Source: Nymphaea colorata (Eukaryota > Streptophyta > Magnoliopsida > Nymphaeales > Nymphaeaceae). Taken from it: a DNA stretch of 64,000 nucleotides. The notes beneath the pieces were generated by a model, which searched no databases, was not told the origin of the DNA, and saw only the letters and a list, made by a program, of their open reading frames with translations. Shown here piece by piece: positions 1 to 11,700 of this stretch (position 1 is the stretch's first letter; the number at the start of each line of letters is the position of its first letter). The translations under genes were made by a program, and so were the position numbers. Location: assembly GCF_008831285.2 (NCBI RefSeq), contig NC_045146.1, positions 11,604,972 to 11,668,971 on the forward strand. Direction: 5' to 3'.

Positions 1-856
1 TCCTAGCGAGGATCACTATACTTTCATCTCTCGCAATAATCTTTTGTTCTTTACCATCTGTAAATTGAACGGCTGCAGCTTTTCTTTTTTCCCTTTTTCC
101 TAGGAACGGGGAATTCAAGTAGAGAGTGATTTTGAGTCATTCAAAACAGACAATTTCCAGCTGACTGTCGACGGCTCTACATTTGCTTTCACAAATAGAA
201 GTCAGGGAATAATAATAGGATCATCAACTGACTCCATATTTAATTCTTTTCACGAAAAAAAAAACCTGCTTAAAAAGTAGCAAGGGAAAATCTGGTGCCA
301 TGCTTTATTGAGGGGAGCGGTAAAAAGGATCTGCTTTCAGCAACATTTCTGTTCCCCTTTAAAGAAAAAGGTGGGCCTGTAATACATGGCAGCGAAAATT
401 TACGAAAGAAGGGGTTGACGTGGTGAGAAACTACCTGCAAAAATCAGGTGCGCAATCTGATAAAGCTTGAAACCTATTTTGGTAGAAGAAGAAAGTGAGA
501 AAAAGATAAACACGATGAAGAAAGAGCTCAAGAAGAGAATGTCCAATCTTGACAGCGGTAAAAGGGCAGGAGAAAAGGACGGAACCCGTTTTTTTTATTT
601 CCTTTACGTAGAAAAAGTGAAGCACACTCTCTCTCTCTCCCTCTCATGCAGTCAGAGCATACACATGCATTGCAGTGTTTCGACTTCAGTTGTGCTTAAC
701 AAGTTCTAATTTGTCTGCAATGCACATACTTGCAGGCGTTACATCTCTCTCTCTCTCTCTCTCATGCATACAACATAAAGAGTACAATGTTTCCACATCA
801 ACTTTGCTGCAACTTCTAATCTTTATCCAAAATACATGCATGCATGTGTTCAAGCA

Positions 857-890
<34 letters not shown>

Positions 891-1238
891 CCCACTCCCT
901 TCTTTCAGGCACACATGCCACATTCATTCCCATGGAAAATTATGAATCATCTTCCCCTCTATTGTCAACTAGAAGAAAGGAAATAAACCTACTCGCATTC
1001 GAAAGAAAGAAGAAGGAAAAAAAAAAAAAAACTAAAACAACGGAAAAAAGATATACTTGGTTGTTGAGTATCCATGGCGTGACTCGTCAGGTGCATTTGG
1101 TGCTTATTAAGCACCAGGTTCTATCAGAATATAAATCTGCATCGACACCTAACGCACTTGTTCGCCAACTTCTTGACAGCAATTCTGACTCCTCTTTCCT
1201 TCACCTGTCTACTGTTATCCAAGCTAACACCACCTTCT
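1..1238. other. 3' flank of the first IDD gene
   Basis: No gene is recognised here. The stretch lies downstream of the minus-strand IDD stop codon and so includes its 3' untranslated region. It is AT-rich with purine-rich blocks and carries three CT microsatellites between about 620 and 890. Short open frames here are Ser-Leu runs from the CT repeats or have no recognisable content. Confidence 0.6.
620..890. repeat. Degenerate tandem duplication with three (CT)n tracts
   Basis: CT tracts lie near 627-646, 744-765 and 859-888. The segments between them are about 115 bp each and look homologous: both contain versions of GTTTC-AC-TCA, then TTCTAAT, then a CATGCA-rich end just before the next CT tract. 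This suggests one ancient duplication whose CT part later expanded. Confidence 0.6.
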
Positions 1239-4200
1239 TCATTGCATCCTTTCACTATATGACCTCACCAGTGACTTCATTTCTGAGTCTAACGTCACCA
1301 AATTCATATTGTGTTGTTGCGGCTGCGGAATATGGTGATCTCTATGAGAGAACCCACCTCCCATAAACCCTCTGCTCATCCCTCCAACACCAAGAAAGTC
1401 CCTAGTCAGACCATCTGTTGGCCCCATACTTGAAGATGAAGCGCCTGCGTTCTGGTTGATCTTCCCCTCGGCATTCTTGTTGGAAACCTTTGTACCCTGG
1501 AGCTTCATTCTACTTTGACTTCCATTGTACTCTTCATACTCATCCACTCCTCTACCATCATCCCTGAACATAGGGCCACTGCCATTCACTAGAGAATTCA
1601 TGATCTCCTGGATGTTTGTGTCATCTCCAGTACCAAAATTAGGCCTCATATGGTCTAAACCTTGGAGATTTCTAGCAGGAATTGAGGAGATAAGCTGCGG
1701 CCTGCTACTCGAAGGGCTGTGAGTCGTCGCGGCTAGGGAGGAAGGTGGCGGCGGAGCTGACGATGGTGTTGGTGCTCTCTGATCCTGCCATGGGAGATTT
1801 ATGCCCATAGACGACGCGTCATGGCTTGTGTTGTTCGAGGTGGGACTGTTGAAGGCCCTTATCAGGCTCTCGTGGTTTCCAGTACTGGTGGTTGCACCCA
1901 ACTGAGCAGCTTTTTGAAGCAAAGCGGTAGCAGACATCTGGGGAAGGATCGTGTCGTTTTGTAGCTGAGAGTTGTAGAGTGAAGGAACGCTGGAGGCCAT
2001 CTGATCACTCACGATGCTGCCACTGAATTGGTCTTGGAGCAACAAAGAATTAGCGGATTGCAAATGAGTGTTGTTGCTTCTGCCATCGCCTTTATTGCTG
2101 TTACTTGAGAAGAAACTCAGGTTGAACAGATTGTTCGGTAATTTTGCACCTGAGTAATTGGCACTGTTGCTTGGCAAGTTAGCGAGGCTCATGAATCCAG
2201 GATAGGCCGAAGATTTGTTCTGCAGTAAGCCATGGTGGGTATCCTGATCATGGAAGTCTTGGTTTGAGCCATCAGCAGCAGAAAAGAATGCTGAAGGTGG
2301 TGGTTGGGGTGGCCGGGAGGAAAGATTTGAGGGAGAGATTAGATGGTCAAATTGTGGCCCTCCCGCTCCACCGAGCCTGAGGATGTTAGCGGATGGATGG
2401 CTTTGGTCAGTTAGAGAGCCAATTTGAGATATGCCCACTCCCACTCCCACGCCGACGCCCATGCTGTTGTTGTTGCTGTTGTAGAGTTGCCCGCCTATTG
2501 CGCTCAGCCCGCTTGGGTGCCTGGCACTCTCTTGAGCCAATGCATCGCAGAATGCCCTATGGGTGATGAAGCTGTCGCGCCTGCAAGCATTGGGGAGAAA
2601 TTAATTAAATGGGAAACAGAATAGGTTACTCAGTTCAAAACATCACACAGGCTCAAGTTTTCAGTACTCTCTGATCACTAGCACCATTCATGAAAACGAA
2701 ACCCAGTTGTCATCACAGAATGCCTTGCATGTTTTGAAACTGTTACACCTGACAAGAATCAGAACAAGGAAGGTGACATTTGAGTTCAAAGCGACCGCAT
2801 CAAACAAAAATGTTAATACCCATTTATCTAGAGCTCCATCAAAGTTTGTATGTTGTTATTCATTCCACTTGAACCAAGTACCAAGAAATCTATCTAAGCT
2901 GCAATGAATAAAATCCACATTGGTAACTGGAAAAACGCGTTTTGAATGTACATATGGGTAAGTCACTATTGAGAAAAGAGAGCAAATGTTTGAGTCAAAA
3001 TCATCAACATTTTGATAGAAACCCATTTGTTGGTTGGTCTTGATGCCTTTATTGCTCCATGGAAAGGCCACAGTTCAGCTAAGTACTTGGCCGAACAATG
3101 CTGCATGTTGGCCATGAGAACGATGTATACAGTTTCAAACTGATTTTTTGTATGTTTCAAATAGCTGCCAATCCCTCCCTCTCATACAGCTATGACTTTC
3201 ACCAGGAGGGTACCTGAAAAAGCCAAACCTGCTCACGTCCAGCCAACCCGCTAAGGAACAAACCCTGTGAATCTATAAGGCAACACGTGAATGGTAAAAG
3301 AGAGGGGTAAGGGCGTTGCTTCCAAGGGAGAGCAAGCTAGAGGAGGAGACCTTTACATACGTCTATTTTTTAAAAGAAATTGATGCCAACGAAAAGGAAA
3401 GCTATGAAAGGATTCTGAGAAATTTCAGGTTTGGAGCAGTTATTCACAGAGGGACTGGGTATAATTGGTCATTCTTCTTATCAGTTACACGTCGAAAGAG
3501 AGTCTGTATCTTCTTTGAGAAGGTCTGGAATCCAATTTCCAACAAGAGGAACCATAAGGCAACAAACGAATTCGAAAATATATGTAAAATATCGACAACA
3601 TGTAATAAAACAGGCAACAAGACGAACCTGTACAAGAGTAAATTCCAATGATCGCCATTAATGGCCATGATTTGGTGGTATTGCTATTTGTTATTACCTT
3701 GAGAATAGGGTTCCGCAATCACATCTATACTCTCTTGTACCGCATGTCTTAGAGTGAGCCTTCCAATCAGACTGAACTGCATATCTTTTTGAACACTTCT
3801 CACACTTCCATTTCTTCTCGCCATGCTTCCTACAAAAGTGCTTCTTGATGCCCGTCAGGTCACCCAGGGCCCTTGATGGGTCATGGTGGACGCATGTGGG
3901 TTCTGGACAAAGATAGACCCTCTTCTTGACCTCCTTGGTGGACTTCTGCTTCAGCTTCCATGGAAGGTTGTGGCCTCTCCTGTGGAGTTGCAGGTTCTGC
4001 TCCCTTTGAAACCCTTTGTTGCACACTTCACATATGAACCTGTTTGTAGCCATCAAGGTCTTGGGCGAGAGTGCAATGACTTCTGCATCTGGATCTGTAA
4101 ACACAAAAAAAAAAAAAAAAAGAAAGAAAAAACCAGCATAATTAGTATCTCATCACCACTGTTCATGATTTTGGGAGAAAAAAGAAAATTAAAAAATTGG

Positions 4201-4432
4201 CCACAAAAAGCCGAACAGTAATGGCAAAGGAAATATGGCTTGCATGATCGGCAAATAACAGGTACTTGCTTGGTGTTCCAGGGAGATTTCTCTTCTTCTT
4301 CTGAGAAGTGCTTGTTGTGGGGTTTGTGGATGCGGGGGGTTGCTTGGCCTGGTCTTGTGAAGAACCTATGCAGCTCTCTTCTTCTTCATCCATGATCCCG
4401 AATAACATCTTTGGAGGAGGACCAGCAGCCAT
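1239..4432 (-). CDS. IDD: INDETERMINATE DOMAIN (IDD) C2H2 zinc-finger transcription factor, IDD4/IDD5 (RAVEN)-like
   Basis: This is a nuclear DNA-binding transcription factor. Three exons were read as complement(1239..2580, 3698..4094, 4270..4432), giving 633 residues. The ATG at 4432 opens MAAGPP. A basic KKKR nuclear-localisation stretch precedes the ID domain. Four fingers are visible: C76/C79/H92/H96, C117/C122/H140/H145, C152/C155/H168/C172 and C179/C181/H194/C198; the last is split by intron 2. The long Asn/Ser/Gly-rich C-terminus carries MSATALLQKAAQ at about residue 402 and TRDFLGVGG at about 579, hallmarks of the IDD4/IDD5 branch. Known IDD proteins act with GRAS proteins such as SHR/SCR or DELLAs; that partnership is inferred from the family. 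Intron 1 (4095-4269) is GC-AG; intron 2 (2581-3697) is ordinary. A second IDD gene lies at 29335-32008 in the opposite orientation. Assignment to IDD4 rather than IDD5 is not possible by eye. Confidence 0.95.
4095..4269 (-). other. GC-AG intron 1 of the first IDD gene, with an overlapping GT donor
   Basis: The frame demands an exon end after CCA-A, so the intron starts GCAAGT and ends ACAG. This joins as AAT and gives LPGTPNPDAEVIALSP, which matches the family. A GT donor sits four bases downstream (GCAA|GTACC) but shifts the frame. The intron is 175 bp. Confidence 0.85.
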
Positions 4433-5120
4433 TAATTCTCGGCTAGCTCTCGATTTTCCTTTCTCTCTGCGTGTCTCCTCCTTCGCTCCCTTTCGCAGTT
4501 TCTTTCTCTAGAGGATTAAGGAGCAAGCCAAGGCTCTGGAAACCAAGTAAGAATTTTCTGAGATCGTATCTGTGTAATCGTGAGGGAATTGGAAGGAGAA
4601 TTAGCTATCGATTGACGGGTAACTTATACCATCTTCACCTGAATTTTCGAACGGGCGGAAGGTTTGAGTGGAGGAAAATTAACATCTAGCTAGGACGACG
4701 GCACTTGCATGGAAGAAGAAAACGGCATGTAGCTTCCTGGCCTTCTTCTTCTTCCTCCTCGTCTCTTCCTCTTGCTCCTCCTTCTTCTTGCCGACTATGC
4801 AGCCGCTGCTGCTGATTGATCTGTTAGATTCTTTTCAATCCCTCATCACCACCATACTTTTCTCTTTCCCTTTCTTCTTCCCTTTTTTTTTCCGTCAAGT
4901 GCATACAGTTTTCCCGATTTTGCTCCACCCTCCCCACCACAATAAAATACAAACTGAATATTAATTGAGGGGGAAGGGTGTCACTGTTCATGCTCCCCCC
5001 ACGCAGCCCCCCTCTGTCGTTATGCACACCATGGCTTGGGGGCCACCGACCCTCTCTCTCTCTTTCTCGCTCCACAGAGGAGAGACATGAAAGAATAGTA
5101 AATTGAGTCCAAGCATGTAC

Positions 5121-5310
5121 AATTTGTAACGTAAGATGGAAGCACCGTATGATATCAGAGCAATGGTCTAGTCGCCTGTGACCTCATAGAGACAGTAAAT
5201 TCAGTATGCATACAATGAGTAACGTAAGATGGAAGCACTAAATGATATCACAGGCGATAGCGTAGTCGGTATAAGAGTGTCGTCTTCGTGCCTCTGCTTT
5301 GAGATGAAAA
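5121..5310. repeat. Direct repeat, about 93-bp period
   Basis: The 20-base word at 5126-5145 recurs exactly at 5219-5238. Both copies are followed by a diverged GATATCA...GTCG segment. This looks like an old tandem duplication in the IDD upstream region. Confidence 0.6.
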
Positions 5311-5428
5311 AGTATGTTTCCATTAATTTGCTTGCTCGCAGTTTCTTCGACTCAGCAGTGTCCAAGCCAAGCTGCATCCACTGGCCGCCAGCAGACACTC
5401 AGTCAAGGCATATCATATAACCACCATG

Positions 5429-5429
<1 letters not shown>

Positions 5430-5461
<32 letters not shown>
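5430..5461. repeat. (AT)n microsatellite
   Basis: About 15 uninterrupted AT units lie about 1 kb upstream of the first IDD start codon. Confidence 0.95.
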
Positions 5462-5464
<3 letters not shown>

Positions 5465-5700
5465 GTGGAAGAAAGAGAGAGAGTAGGAAGAGAGAGAATG
5501 TGGCAGGGGCAGAAGTGTAGTTTTTGGTGGGATTGGGGAGTGAGTGGGAGGAGGGAGGGAATGTTTATGTAGACAACACGTGCATGGAGAGCGCGTAGAC
5601 AGAAGGGTGTGGTCCCGGCGGGGCCGCCGTGTTGGGGCCCAGCAATCACGGACTCTCTCCCTCCTCCCCCAATTTTAACCATGCACCATGACACGTAAAA

Positions 5701-8700
5701 AAAAATTCAAATGCCAAAATAAAAAAGGAAAATATCGCCCCTTGAATTATGTGAAAAAGATGACGACACTGGCTTTTGACTTTTACCATCAACAAGTTGA
5801 CCGAAGATTTCAGAAATGAACTTTGGTCAAATTTAATATTATTTCATGGATTTGTGGAATCGGAATTGGGCAAAGGTACGTGGTGGGGTATGATACAACG
5901 AAGAAGCTGGGTTTCAAATGAACCATTATTAACTTTAGAAAGTTTTGTATCTTTGCACACATTCTAAGGAAAAAGTTGCTGACCGGCTCCGAATTAAGGT
6001 CAAGTAATACGTTACAAGGATGCAATTAAATCGTCTTTTTACCACTTGGTGAACAAAGAATCTCATGGGAGAAAGGTTTTCTGACACAGACACTATTACC
6101 TTGTTTTCTTGGCATGCACTTCTTTTCATAAAGCGAGCCAAAGATATGGCAAGAAATTTGACTATCATCCTTTCGATCACAGGAAAAGCCCCAGGGATTG
6201 ACTTTCTCCTTCTACATGAACTCCTTTTCTTTTTCCTCGAGAAACCGGCCATGAAAATTTCCTTAAATAATTGATGATAAAAAAGTTCAATCAAAAGGTA
6301 AAAGCAAATGGCGTTCTTTGTTCTTTCCTGTTTACTTCATGTTTTTAAGCGTATGTCAACGAGTTCACTCGGAGTTTACAGTGGCAAATTAATACATATA
6401 GCGAGGAGTATTAAGAATCACAAGCATAGAAGGTGAAATTTGTGACATCAAACAACTTTCCAGGCGACTTGATAGAAATTGTTTTACATTTGGTAGCTTT
6501 TAAAGGTTGTCCAATCAGTTTGATCCACAGAGAGATACGACTAGTAAATGGCAACTGCATACAGCCCCTCTTTTGACAGATGCGGGACAATTGTGATCGA
6601 TGCGGGAACGATCGATCATTTGAGTTGTTTTCTAGAGCCCTTGGCTTGTGATTTTCATTCGGTACACTCTGCTTTCTGAAAGAGGGACACCATTGCCCCA
6701 GCGCAGTTCCACCCAAGATCTGCCCATTGGTCCCCCTCCTTTTGGTAGAGGAAACCATATGCAGGATCGACAAACATCCCTGCATCTCTAAGCAAAAAGA
6801 ATCATTTCCAAGTTGAAACTGAAAAATTTGTATCATCCCTCAATGGGGCCCCTTCCTGCAAACATTGTTTCAGTGAAAGATAACTTACCTCCACTAATGC
6901 CTTGCAGATTATCAATAGCTGGAGTGAACAAGTTTATGTATATGTATACATATTAATTAAGAATTAGGTGTGATACCTTCGTTTGTCAAACTAAAAGTCA
7001 TTACAGTCAAATTTGGATTCCTTGCTAAACAATGAAGGAAACAACAGAGAGTTTCCTTTGAACTAACTGAGCCACCCACTCAGGTTTACTAGCCTTATTC
7101 TGGTTAACCCCTCACCATAAAAACTTTAGGGACATCTCCACTTTTGCCCTGCTAAGGATATCTTCCCGTTGCCCACGAGAAGAGTTTTGGTTTTGCCTAT
7201 AAACTTCTCACTGTTAGCTATGTTCGAATGGAAAGATCACAAAGCTGGTTGCTTCTTTTAGTGAAATTATGTTACTTCAATTGAAAAATGTGATTACAGG
7301 ATTCATGTGAGCTCCAACTATAGATGCTACCATTCTATGGGAAGGGTCGTAACTTATATCAGTAAAATTACATTGGTAAAGCGAGTGGTTCTTTTCACTT
7401 TTCCTTTTAAACTAGCTAGGCAAGTGCATGAAGTGAACCTGAAGGCTTAAAGCTTGATTGCCCCAAATTTAGCTATCCTTGCATTCAACGGAGGGCTGCC
7501 AATCAGGATGATGTGACCTAAGCTCTGCCCAACGTCACCCACCACTGCGTTGGAGCCAGAATTTTTCTAAATATATCCATTTAGTCAATTGGGTCACTTC
7601 AGGTTCGGTCCTGAAAGGAAGATCACACCCCGATATAGACTGGCCAAGGCATGTTCCAGTTATGGATGCTTACCTCAATGTAGTTTCAATGGCATCCAGC
7701 TCATGTATATATATATATATATATACATGCTGTATTCTTAAAGAAAGTTAATTACATTATGTTTATTTAATGCTCTATTTATCAGCTTAGGGCAGTTAGG
7801 AACTAAGAAAGCAGAAATAGTGTTTAGCTCTTAAGGCATCTTGGGCAGGCTGTCCTAGATTGGTATCTAATATTTCTCTTAGGACTTGAACTGTCACCCA
7901 ACTGGTTTTACACTGTTTCAAAAGCTGGCTCGCAAACATCTATTTTTTGTGTACTCAACTGAGGTCTAAGGTACATGTATTTCTCTTCTTCGTTGTCATC
8001 AATTTGGAACAGCTCGATCACATTCAGAATTTCATGTATCTTTGCATAGTTTTCCACTTCTAATGATGAAGCGAAGCTATGATCTTCATTTCACATGTAG
8101 CATTCTTTTCAACAAGATTAACCAAGACTTTGATCAGATTTGCTTGAAAATGTCAATGATCACCGAAAAAATAGTTCAATTTGTCTTTGAAAATAAGAGG
8201 TTCTTCCAACTATATTTTGGTGGACAGATGGGTGGTTCGAAACGCTCAGTATACGTAGAACAGTCGCGGCGCCATATTGTGCTGAAATACGGTGAACTTA
8301 TATTTGTGTGCTTCCCCATTGTTTTTCGAAACGCAAATTACTAGTTCCTGTTTCCAATTGCACTGCAGGTGGATAGTAACTCAATGTACGTATTATGAAA
8401 CCCAAGTTAGTAGCTATTTTGTCTAATTGAACAAGTGGATGATAACATAATATACAGTCTTAGTCACCGTACGTCCTAACGTAATTAGGGGCAGCTTTCT
8501 CATTAATTTCAAGAAATGAACTACAGAAAATGCTAACTTCCTCACCAACTTTTTGAAAAAGACATTAAAAAGATGAGCTTAGAAAAACAATAAAGTAAAA
8601 TTCAGTTGGCATGTTTGAAGCGCGTGATTTCTTGTCTAGCTGATAGATTTCACTTCCTACATCTTTGTTGCCGAAGCTATGTTGGAGAGGGAAATTCCCT

Positions 8701-11700
8701 TTTCTTGAGACGAAACAAACGTTTCTAGGAAAAGAATAGTTGCTTATCCGGAATGATTCGACATTTGTTCTTGGTGGGATCATGCCAAGTTGCTTAATAA
8801 TTTACATCTCATGGCTAAAAAATAATAGAAATTATGGGCCATTAAAGAACTACCTACACCATTTTAAACATTTTGAGTGCAATTAATTTGTACCCACTTG
8901 CTCTGTAATTTCAAGAATTCAATAATTTTCTGCGACTTCTTACAGTTAGGTACAAATAACTTGGTTTTAGTGTTTAGCATGAACTATTTTACGATATCTT
9001 TAAGAACATTGACACATATTAATTTCCCAAAGAAGAAAAAGAATCCCAAAAAATAAATTACTTAGCAAACGCATCAAACCAAATATTTACCCAAAAAATT
9101 ATATAATAACTTACAGTGCGTACGTTGTCATGGTATTTTTAGTTGCAAATGAGGCGGCGTCTCCTTGCATAAGAGAAAGTGCCAAATCGGTCGGTATCGG
9201 GCGACATTCTTCCTAACGTAGGAATCAAGTCTGGTGCAGTTAACTCTGCTTTTAAAAAGAATAGATACAAGAAGTTTATTTGATTGCGCTAATCAAGAAG
9301 GCATTAATGGGCCAAAATATTCCGAGAAGCCAGATGCATCCAAAACTCATTTAAAAACTCTATAACAAAACCATTAGTTCTGCTCGAGAGAGCAATCGAG
9401 TCATTTACTTGGAAGTCACGTTTAAGATCTCTAATAATTAGTCCGTGTCTTCTAAACCCGATGATCACTATCGATCACATTAACTATTAACCGGCATGTC
9501 TTTCAAGGAGATTCAGAAAGCTAAGCAAAGGAATATCATAAGCTGAAGACTGAAGTTTCCCTCAAAAGATGGAGAACCGTCCTAATATCGGGCCTTGGTC
9601 GGAGTACTTGGCCGGCTGAGCTGCAGACTCAAGGGTCTGTCTAGGGCTGGTTTTGCGTGACACTAACGGGAAGGGGTTGCTCTATTATCAAAAGAATCTG
9701 GGCCAAGTGTCAGGCACCAGGGACCCTGCCATGCACGTGAGTTTTGGAAAGCCATTCGAAAAGATGAAAACATAAAAAGTGTCATAAGATCTTGGCCGAT
9801 ACAATAAAATGAAAGGTAAAATGACAAAGGAAGCATATCCCTAGATATGCTCTTCCTCTTTTCGTTTCTCTCTTTCTTGTAATTCTCTATACACATACCG
9901 TATATGCATTAAATAAATGGATATAAAATGTTGGTGAGTGTGAAGCAAGGTACCTCTTTCAAGGCGTACGGGGCCATGGACAAGGTGGAAAACAAGCTGT
10001 GCTTCTGACCTGCTTGCTCCATCTTATCCTGTTTCCAGCGCACCCCGGCCTTCTCTCGATCGAGTCCAAGTCCTGTGACTAATAATTGACACGGTACAGT
10101 GAGTGTGGGTCCGTGCAAGGTTGGTCTGAGCCTGGAGTCTGGACAGCCGCCGACCATGGTGGTCGTAGGCCCTCACCCTCACGGCCATGTCGCCGCCCAT
10201 TTTTTGGGTTCGCCGGCGAAAGCGCGTTGGTCCTACCATGGACTTGGAACCCCGCTTGCTTGACGCTCTGAGTCAATGCCCAATTTGCTTCCCTCACAAG
10301 TTGCAGAAATGCCATGAAGTTGTTCCTCCATCGATACCTAATTCATACGCTCAAGTTTGGCCATTGCTACTCATGCAAAGAATATAGAGATTAAGCAACT
10401 TAATTTCTGCAAGTATGCGTCTATATGAAGCCGCAAATCTTAGGTGAGCCGTCCTGCGTTCCTTTAAAAAGAACATTGATTGCTATTATATGTGGCAGAC
10501 AGCCGTTCGTGCATGGCGGCGGCTCCGAGCTCTAGTACTTGAATTTTAAATATGGAAGAGGAACTGATGATTATAAACTTATTGATATAGTGGCTATAGG
10601 TGCTGAAATTTCTATGAACTAAGAAGTGGAGAATGATAATGAGAGAAGGGGCGGACAGCTAAGTGTGCCCATGCTTGGATAATATACGCGTTTTTAGTTG
10701 AAAATGTTCTTTGGACTTTGTTGCCGCATCAAATAATGCGCATAAATTAAATGGGCAGCTTCATTATGTCGTCTTTCCTGTTTACTTCCTCAATAATTTT
10801 CTTCCTCCCCTTTGATTTTTTTTTTTTTTCCTTTTCTAACATCCAAGTTTTCAAGAACCACACCACAAAATGGGCCTACGGAAAGCCTCAATGAGAGTTC
10901 AGACAACGATGTCTTACCAACGAAATTAAATTACGTCAATGGAAAGCTCAGGTTGCAGGTAGAAAAGGATGCGGAGTTCGATGGGATTCAATTTAGGGTT
11001 TCCACTCTCTCTCTCTCTCGTCTCCCTGTCGGAGAGATGAAGCATGAACAATTTCATGAGCTCCGAAGAACCATTTCAGTTCGCCCATGTTGGGAGATGC
11101 ATGAGTGATGACAAAGATGCTGCAATATCTTTAGTAGGAACCATCAAGTGCTTTTCTTTGGCCAATCAAAGCCCTTCGTCTTTTCATATATATGTCGATG
11201 AACCTCTGTTATAATCAACGTGTCTGACTCCAAACTCGATGTTCGCTCTGAGCTGCTCTCTTTTTAGTGTCCAAGGCCAAAAGAAAGGAGAAAATTGAAA
11301 GTTGGTGCAGTTCATGAAAGCCAAAGCACAAAAACCCAAAATGTCATCCATTCATCTCTTCCTATGCATCCTCCCTGCTAGCTTCCAAAGCGAAGGTGTT
11401 GCCAAAAACTCGCAGGAAGTGAGGGCTCAAAGGTTTAAGAAATCATAAAATGCGTTTGTTGTTTGACGGAAAATGCGATTGTCTTTTTTCCATGGTCGCG
11501 TGGATTATTCACTTGGAAGGGATTCCGGCGATAGGAATTGAGTTTGATATTGTTGCTTGTATTTTTCCTGTGAAAGTGAACATCCCACGGAAACCCTTGA
11601 CCTCTTCGGATCGCTTTTCTGTTTTCAGTTTCTTTTTTATTGCCTTCTTCTTGATATCTACATGCATACATTGACTTGGTAGAAGACAAACTGAAACTTT

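Larger units (their letters stand above)
4433..5700 (-). promoter_or_regulatory. Upstream and 5'-leader region of the first IDD gene
   Basis: Between the ATG and about 5.1 kb the minus strand is rich in GA/GGA tracts, typical of a plant 5' leader. Farther upstream are a G-box CACGTG (5577-5582) in a GC-rich patch with a class II TCP-type core GTGGTCCC (5609-5616), and an (AT)n run. The start of transcription was not identified. The motifs are short and their use is inferred. Confidence 0.4.

Noticed and set aside
675-986. Open frames rich in Ser-Leu or Arg-Glu repeats
   Set aside because: They are translations of (CT)n/(GA)n microsatellites on either strand.
9900-10320. Overlapping GC-rich frames on both strands near 10 kb as a coding exon
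   Set aside because: Several frames are equally open because of GC content; none shows a domain or supported splice partners.
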